This document shows positions 58,123-64,000 of a stretch of 64,000 bases of DNA, one piece after another (positions within the stretch are counted from its first letter, which is position 1; every line of letters begins with the position of its first letter). Both the position numbers and the translations under genes were made by a program. The notes beneath the pieces were generated by a model that did no database searches, was not told the origin of the DNA, and was given only the letters and a program-made list of their open reading frames with translations. This DNA comes from Aquanectria penicillioides (lineage: Eukaryota; Ascomycota; Sordariomycetes; Hypocreales; Nectriaceae), in assembly GCA_003415625.1 (NCBI GenBank), contig PYIU01000006.1, positions 1,612,001 through 1,676,000 on the forward strand, in the 5' to 3' direction.

Positions 58123-59290
58123 TTACGACTGGGATTGCTCCGCAGGTTGCTTTGACGAGCCGCCGTGCTGGCGCTTGTCGTGGTGGTGGTGTTGGCCAGC
58201 CTTTTCTCGACGTTGTTCGTCGATGGCTGTTCGTTGCTGAATGCTAGAGTCGTGGCTCTTGAACTCAACTCTGGTGTTAGGGGGGAAGTTGAGGACATGC
58301 TTCATGGTCTCGCTGAGGGCAAGCGTTAGTCTCGACAATAGCCAACATGACAGAGAAGGAGGTTAGAATGGGAAAGGGGAACTAACCGGATCTTAATGAC
58401 ACGCCCACCATCCGTTCGAGTCCAGATGCTCAAAATGTCCTCCCCGTTCCTCATGCTCAACACGGCGCCGCACACATCCTCGCTCGCGTCTCCAAACTGG
58501 TCGCCAATGAGCGAGAGAAGGAGGTCCTCCCAGTACCGGTCAGCCACGCCCTTCTTCATACGGACCACCCACTTCCCACCCTTCTTGTTCTCCTCGTCCT
58601 CCCATATTGGGCGAATGTCCTTCTTGAAGAGGTGATAGTCGGAGACGACCGGAAGCGCCGAGGGTCTCTTTAAGTGCGAATAAATCTCCCAGAACTCTTC
58701 CGCCGTCCGCACGGTGGCAATGCCGTGCAGCGTCTGTTCGTACTCGATAAAGCCATGGGCCTTGGAGATGGGAGGCCGGTACCAGAAGGACCAGGCATCC
58801 TTCAGTGGGTGTGATTGGAAGGCTGGGTCCATCGCCGATGTTCTATTCTCGGAGATGGAGGCCATGCCGGGAGCTTTAACCCCCGGTTTGGCCGATTCCT
58901 TTGTCTGCCCGGCCTTGGCGACAGCGGTCCCCATGGCCGTGTCGAACGGGTTACCGGACGACTTAGGAGTCTTTGCAGAGCCGAAAGACGCAAAGGCTCC
59001 CGAGCCTAGGCCAAAGGCGCTGGATGCGCCACTGGTGGGGGATACCAGGGCGCTGCCGGGGGGTTATTGAATGGGTTGGTTTTGGCTTGGGAGGAGTCGC
59101 CGCCTTGGCGCTTAGAGAAGGAGGCATTGCGATTGAAGGAATCACCGTTGGGACCTTGGCCGGGTGTCGAGAGGGAGAGCTTGCCGGAGCTGAAGGGTGG
59201 CGTGTCAGTTGAGGTGCGTTCCATCATGGGAGAAGACCCGAGGTGCAGAGAAGAGACTTACTTTGTGCGGCGGGTCCATAGGTTATCCAT
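58123..59290 (-). CDS. eIF4E-family cap-binding protein, class II-like (one frame break)
   Basis: Binds the mRNA 5' cap in translation or translational control; cytosolic. Three exons (59290-59262, 59189-58387, 58312-58123; introns 72 and 74 nt). The start MDNLWTRRTNSGKLSLSTPGQG is the conserved fungal leader. Near 59058-59063 (six G on the plus strand) one base is missing: the frame ending NPFNNPP must move to GSALVSPTSGASSAFGLGSG. The corrected length is 340 residues. The cap-binding domain begins SHPLKDAWSFWYRPP. The first cap-stacking tryptophan (Trp43 equivalent) is kept in DAWSFW, but the Trp56 position appears to be Tyr (IEYEQTLHG), a mix seen in 4EHP-like class II proteins. Other conserved blocks: DYHLFKKDIRPIWEDEENKKGGKW, GVADRYWEDLLLSLIG, SIWTRT. 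The tail is rich in His and Gln. The frame break leaves the leader separated from the domain. Confidence 0.9.
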
Positions 59291-59528
59291 CAAGACTTAT
59301 CGCAACGGGAGTGCCTGGGAAGGGAAGTGGAAGGCGGGGAGTCGTCGCCAGAGGACGTCTGGGAGACGAGTCGCGGGAGGGGAGAAGGCTGGAGACGGTG
59401 GTGCGTGTGCGGGAGAGCGAGGAATGCGGAGAGGGCGGCGGAGGAGGGAGGCGTTGAGGTCAGGCGAAGCTGCGGAAGGGTAGAGGACGGGGCCCTTTTT
59501 GGCGTTTTGGAGATCGATGGAGGGATGA

Positions 59529-59546
59529 GGGGGGGGGGGGGGGGGG
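59529..59546. repeat. G18 homopolymer
   Basis: Eighteen consecutive G lie about 240 bp upstream of the eIF4E start codon (C18 on the transcribed sense). Such a tract can form G-quadruplexes and its length is likely unreliable in any assembly. Confidence 0.85.
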
Positions 59547-60237
59547 CGAACGGACAGCGGGAGGACGGAAGGACGAGGATCAGAAGCAGAGCTAGAGGTT
59601 GTAATCGAAATTCGGCGGAGGGGGTTTGGGTATCGCGTTAGACGGGTGCGGGCTGGAGTCGTGGTCGGGATGAGAGCGGTGGTGGTTTGCTGTGCGGTAG
59701 TGAGGCGAGGATGGTGTTTTTGGCTGTGAACGAGGTTCGAGGAGGATGGAAAGAATTCTGCCCACGTACAGGAAAAAAAGAGTCGTTGAGGCCCAGGTGG
59801 TGGAGTAGCCTGGAGGTATCGTGGAGGTATCCCTGCCACCCCGGGGCTAGCGCGTGGTGACCTGCCTGTAACCTCTCTGGTGGAGTTCGAAGCCCTGGAG
59901 GAAAGGTATCCGCCTACAAGCCCAAGCCCCCAAAACCACAGTCAAAGAGTCATGCCGGCGACGTGCAGGCCGCTGGGGTCCGCTGTAACCCGCTGTAACT
60001 GTAACTGGCTGATTCTGGCAGTTAGTTGTCCTTGGTGTCTTTTTGCCGGCCCCCTCCAAGAAACTTGCTATGCCGGTATTACAGTGCCCAAGTGTGTCGT
60101 GTGTTTGTAAATAGGACAATGGATACTGGTAGTTGGTGTCTTTTCGCTTAGACTCTCGAAGCAGGTACAGGCAGTACAGTGCTTGTGTGTGCACTTCCTG
60201 CCTAGTACCTTGCGGTAAGAAAAAAAGGCTGTAAATC

Positions 60238-60312
60238 ATGCAGGTACCTACCTACCTACTCGGGTACCTAGGTAGGTATCCGTAGGTAAGGTAGGTACGT
60301 ACGTGAGTAGGT
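60238..60312. repeat. (TACC)n / (GGTA)n inverted microsatellite
   Basis: The stretch begins with GGTACCTACCTACCTAC and then runs into TAGGTAGGTA, GGTAAGGTAGGTACGTACG and GTAGGTATC. The first part is the inverse complement of the later part, so a hairpin is possible. CCTAGG/TACCTA-rich blocks of this kind are common in Hypocrealean intergenic DNA in my experience. Confidence 0.75.
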
Positions 60313-61932
60313 ATCTTGGTCGATAGGTTGGTTGGGAGGTCGGTTCCTCGGGCCGTAGCAAAGTGCCTGACCGTGGTGTCGTGCTAGCTTCTGGAAGAGT
60401 GGAAGCAACCGGGTCCCCACTGTGTCACGAGTGGTGTCTTGGGTCGAATTCCAGACGATGACTCTGCCAGTTCCTTCTACTCACTTTCCCACGATTCATC
60501 GATGCAGGGCGCCGGAAATGTGTGCTGCATTTAATTCCGTGACTGAACGGTAATTTCTGTTGCTCTCCGCCGCGAACCCACCTCTCAGAGTCAAGTCCCA
60601 GCGACATGCCACAGTTCCAACCAGGGCTGCCCATGCTCAATGAGCCGTTGGCTCGAGAACTGGCCAGTGTGACGTCTTGACATGTACATATGTATTGGGC
60701 GTGTCGCAGGGCCGAATCCAGCAGGCCTACCGCAAGTGTTCATACCGCTTCCCGTTCGGTCCCCGCAAACTCCGAAGTCATAATAAGCCCCTATATTGGC
60801 GTCAAAGCCCCTAATCCATTTGCAGTTCAATGACGATGCTCGCCTGCTGCATGTCGAGGGTGCGAGTCATTGGATATCCATTGAGCGCAAGTCGAGTCTG
60901 CGGTCGGTCTTCGGCAATGACATACTCTGAGTCTCAGACGAGCACGGTACCACTATACCGCACCAACTCGTCGGCTCCGAGTCAGTGCCACCAAAATGGC
61001 ATAAAGTCCCAGCCAAGGCTAGCCGCCCCACTAGGCACCTTTGAGGTTTCTAATCTGTCCATGGAACTGGGAGCCATTTGCAATCTTTTTCAAGTCGCTA
61101 GCAGATATTTGAACGCCATTATGGTCTCGGAGCTTTATTAGTTGCTTAGACTGCATAACACCTCACCATCACATATGAACTAGGCATAAGATCCATCGTG
61201 GTATGCCTTCCTAGGCAATACAACTGCGACAGCATTCAAAACGAGGAGTTCTCCAAACGGTATCATGACACCATGCAGGAACCAAAAAATATCACATTCG
61301 CTTGGCCTCAGCTCCCGCTACCCGCTACTACATTGCCCTTGCGACTACTGCCCTTGTCAGCGCGTCGTATGCCAAGTCTCTATAATGTCGCACGTAAACT
61401 ATGGGCAGAGAGAATAACCTTCTTCTCACCTCGGCTGGCGGGGGAGAAGACATGATGCTTGGTGAAACACTCACACAGTTGCATCAGCAATACGCGATGA
61501 AATGAAGAGATATTTGGTCATCTTGACTTCAGTAGCTAAAATACTGCCTTTTGGGAGTCCAATATAATCACACCAAAATAAATTGGAATTGACATTCAAC
61601 ACCTAACATCGTCCCCCCCTCTCTACACTCCCACCAACTTATAATGGAGGATAGTGGGCGGTATGTACATCGGATAAGGTACTAGGGCTCCATCTTGTCA
61701 TATGTTGTCTGTGCTTGGGCTGCGGAAAGTGACTTTTCGGTACTCGCACAAAACGGCCCCGCTTCCCACAGGTCCCGGCCACCTCTTTATCGTTATCGGA
61801 CGTTATCGCAAGAAAAAAAAATTGGACCTAAACGCAAGAAGCACTTCAACACTGCCGCGTGCATTCGCCTCGACTTTTTCCTCATCCCCCCTCCTCTTCA
61901 AGCAGGTCGCGAGATCTGCATCCTTGTCAACA

Positions 61933-62604
61933 ATGGCACCCTCCCGAACGAGCACCGTGAAGAACAAGCACGCCGCCGCGAAGTCGGGCATCGCGAACAG
62001 CAAAGCCTCCAAGCGATCTCCCACCGATGGCATCGTCAAGTCCAAGCCCAAGTCGAAGGGTGGCTCTCTGCCCTCGAAGCAGATCAAGGACCGCGGCTCC
62101 GAGGCCCTTCTCAAGAAGCTCCGAAACCCCAAGAAGCGCAGCTATACCGAGGAGGAGCTGGGCATTCCCAAGCTCAACACGATTACCCCAGTGGGTGTGG
62201 TCAAGCCCAAGGGCAAGAAGAAGGGCAAGGTCTTTGTTGACGATCCGGTACGGGCTTGTCCTCACCTGTTTTACTAAACGAGATGTTTTTTTACTGACGT
62301 TTCCGCGAAACTATAGGAAGGCATGAACACGATTATGTCCCTGGTCCAGGCCGAGAAGAATGGCCAGATCGAGTCCAAGATGATCAAGGCCCGTCAGATG
62401 GAGGAGATCCGTGAGGCCCGCAAGGTCGAAGCCGAGAAGAAGGAGCAGGAGAGGCAGAACAAGCTCGAGAACACCAAGGATTCTCTGAGGAAGAAGCGCA
62501 AGCGCAAGAGCGCAGGCGACGCCGAGGAGAGCATCAAGGAGGTGACGTCCACTGGAACCAAGGCGGCCAAGGGCAAGGGCAAGAAGCGGGTTTCTTTTGC
62601 GTAA
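61933..62604 (+). CDS. LOC1: 60S ribosomal subunit assembly/export protein Loc1
   Basis: Nucleolar, RNA-binding factor for pre-60S assembly; in yeast it also takes part in ASH1 mRNA localisation. Two exons (61933-62247, 62317-62604; intron 69 nt) give 200 residues, close to the family norm. The protein is very basic. The conserved core is [26 protein letters not shown], then [21 protein letters not shown] and [20 protein letters not shown], a long charged helix, and SLRKKRKRK followed by a lysine-rich tail ending KKRVSFA. The intron falls between VDDP and EGMNTI. Reading through it would create a false early stop. No frame break. Confidence 0.92.
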
Positions 62605-63309
62605 AGGACGGGCGACCTGAGAAAGCAAAAGTAAAAAAGGTTCTGGCAAGGAGGACGTGGTGTGGCTTTGCATTGTTTGGCGCTTGGAGTTGGGCAACGG
62701 AACCTGGAAGGGATCCTTTTTATCGCATTGGCTCGACACGAGATTTGAGATGACACAACCAAAAGTGAATCTGACAGTTTCCCATTGAGGAATCTCCTCG
62801 ACATGTTGGTCGAAAAAACGCAAATTCTAGCCGCATTCTAGTGTGTATGTGTGAGACTGAGCATTCCATCTATGGCTAAGTTGCGTATGTACATGTGTCT
62901 ATCTATATATCACAAGACCTTTCTAAGGTCCTCTCCAACAAATATAAAGCACTTCATTGTCCAACAAATATTGAGTTAGATCACTATTTCCACCCAAGAT
63001 ATCAACTTGTTATCAACAATCCAGGTGTAGTTTATTTTTTCTGCCTCTGAGCTATCACCCAAGGTCCCATCATTAGGCGTTTGATATCAACTTGAAGTAA
63101 GAAGTATCGGGGTCAAGAGGGTAATTGTCTTCTACCGAAGGAAAATAAAACCGAGGGTAAGCATCAATCGTCCATCACGTCGTCAATAGGTTTCGCTATT
63201 GACGCTCACGTGTTGGACCTCGAGAATGAGCTAACAGCACATGCTACCTAATGATTCAGAAGATTCAAGGCGCTTTCCTTCGATTCTGGAAAAGTGCGGC
63301 TTCTGTTAA
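62605..63309. other. Convergent intergenic region, nothing recognised
   Basis: This lies between LOC1 (plus) and the hydrolase at the right edge (minus). AT-rich and consistent with 3' UTRs. No feature beyond that. Confidence 0.6.
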
Positions 63310-64000
63310 TCAGTCGTCTTCAATGACCATTTTGCGGCGCATCGGGACATAGCTGTGTCCAGGCACGCCATTGGCATCCGCTGTTGAAGGTTGGGGTGCA
63401 AGGCTGTCAAAATCGGTGTTGAACGCAAGGTGGTTCAGGAAGTTGGCCACGGGTCGAGTGAACCAGCGACCACCTCCAATCTCGAACCAGCAGAGGTGAC
63501 CACCAAGTGAGGTCGTAAGGAGGACGGTGTTGGGGTTCTGTTGGAACTCTTCAAATGGAATGGCTTCTTTGATGGCGATCTGGCATTGGGGTCAGGCTGG
63601 GAGATCTTTACTGTGAACTCGGAAGGTCAACTTACCGGATCATCTGTTGAGTGGACAGCCAGGAAAGGAATTTGAATAGACAAGACGGCATCAGTAGACG
63701 ACGCATCTCGGTAATAGGCATACTCGGTGGGATATCCCCATGTTGGGCACCTGGGCGAAGTTAATCATTGCTTTAAGTAGGTGAGGAGAGAAAGCGGGAC
63801 ATACTGGATCAGACGATCAAATTCATTCAGATATGTAATCTCAAGGAGAGATTCCACATTGACCTTGGTGTACTTTTCCAACTCCTCACGGTGCACTCGT
63901 GCGACATCCTTGAGGGAACCTGGACATTCCATCAGCAATAGTTCGCATCAAATCGCATAGAAAAACTTACTGCCCATGACGCGAAGGTAGACTTCTCTGC
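63310..64000 (-). CDS. C-terminal part of an EHT1/ABHD-type alpha/beta hydrolase
   Basis: The gene runs off the right edge. Four exon parts are visible: 64000-63971, 63919-63805, 63750-63636 and 63579-63310, with introns of 51, 54 and 56 nt. The translation contains REVYLRVMG, then RVHREELEKYTKVNVESLL, CPTWGYPTEYAYYRDASST, the acid-residue segment IPFLAVHSTDDPIAIKEAIP, and the catalytic histidine in TTSLGGHLCWFE, followed by WFTRPVANFLNHL and a hydrophilic tail with VPMRRKMVIEDD. This matches the fungal medium-chain acyl-ester synthase/hydrolase group (EHT1, EEB1, YMR210W; ABHD1/3 in animals). The nucleophile elbow lies outside the window, so activity cannot be judged. Probably a membrane-associated lipid esterase. 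Confidence 0.85.

Larger units (their letters stand above)
59291..61932. other. Divergent interval between the eIF4E gene and LOC1
   Basis: No gene is supported. Notable contents are a run of 18 G at 59529-59546 and a TACC/GGTA-rich segment at 60238-60312 (both listed separately). The overlapping frames at 59297-59839 are low-complexity Pro/Arg shadows of the G-rich tract. The last 130 bp is the pyrimidine-rich leader of LOC1. Confidence 0.5.

Noticed and set aside
59297..59839. 180-codon Pro/Arg-rich minus-strand frame upstream of eIF4E
   Set aside because: It is a translation of the C18 tract and surrounding low-complexity DNA; the real eIF4E start (MDNLWTRR) lies downstream of it.

Overview
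The window comes from a filamentous ascomycete. The genes have short introns (45-125 nt) with GTRNGT donors and CTAAC/CTGAC branch sites, intergenic spacing is 0.3-6 kb, and the protein families are typical of Sordariomycetes. The gene set (a fungal rhodopsin-like protein, a CCG-6-like GPI protein, a DNase1-like small secreted protein, a BBE-type FAD oxidase) and the wording of conserved protein segments point to Hypocreales; this is recognition, not a search. No tRNA, rRNA, CRISPR array or intact transposon was found.

Layout. 1-297 is the 3' end of a membrane protein gene, followed by about 3.8 kb with nothing recognised except one 78-bp tandem duplication, and a doubtful gene around 4.4-5.0 kb. 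5.5-12.0 kb holds a divergent pair: MCM5 (replicative helicase, minus) and VPS54 (GARP tether, plus). Their shared promoter has an MCB-type ACGCGT and an 82-bp near-perfect hairpin flanked by 9-bp direct repeats. 14.2-21.8 kb carries two small secreted/cell-wall protein genes separated by about 6 kb of gene-free DNA. CDC23/APC8 (minus, 22.6-24.7 kb) is followed by two small cysteine-rich genes that share an intron position, then farnesyl diphosphate synthase (28.5-29.6 kb). 30.4-39.4 kb has three minus-strand genes: an RA-PH adaptor, a MAT2B-like reductase-fold protein and a seven-TM rhodopsin-like protein. A secreted FAD oxidase stands alone at 43.2-45.3 kb. 45.3-50.6 kb has no intact gene but several coding-looking pieces with internal stops. 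50.6-62.6 kb is dense and housekeeping: an uncharacterised membrane protein, UTP13 (small-subunit processome), SAD1/USP39 (spliceosome), an eIF4E-family cap-binding protein and LOC1 (60S assembly). The right edge holds the 3' part of an EHT1/ABHD-type hydrolase.

Two points stand out. First, five conserved genes (VPS54, CDC23, the RA-PH gene, SAD1, eIF4E) contain eight frame breaks. Each is repaired by one extra base in or next to a short G/C run, and each corrected gene then has a total length divisible by three. This points to systematic one-base homopolymer undercalls in the assembly rather than eight pseudogenising mutations. Second, the hairpin with target-site-like duplications between MCM5 and VPS54 looks like a miniature inverted-repeat element sitting in a cell-cycle promoter. 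The genes do not form one pathway, but MCM5, CDC23, UTP13, SAD1, eIF4E and LOC1 make this largely a core cell-cycle and RNA/ribosome-biogenesis neighbourhood with small secreted-protein genes in its gene-poor gaps.
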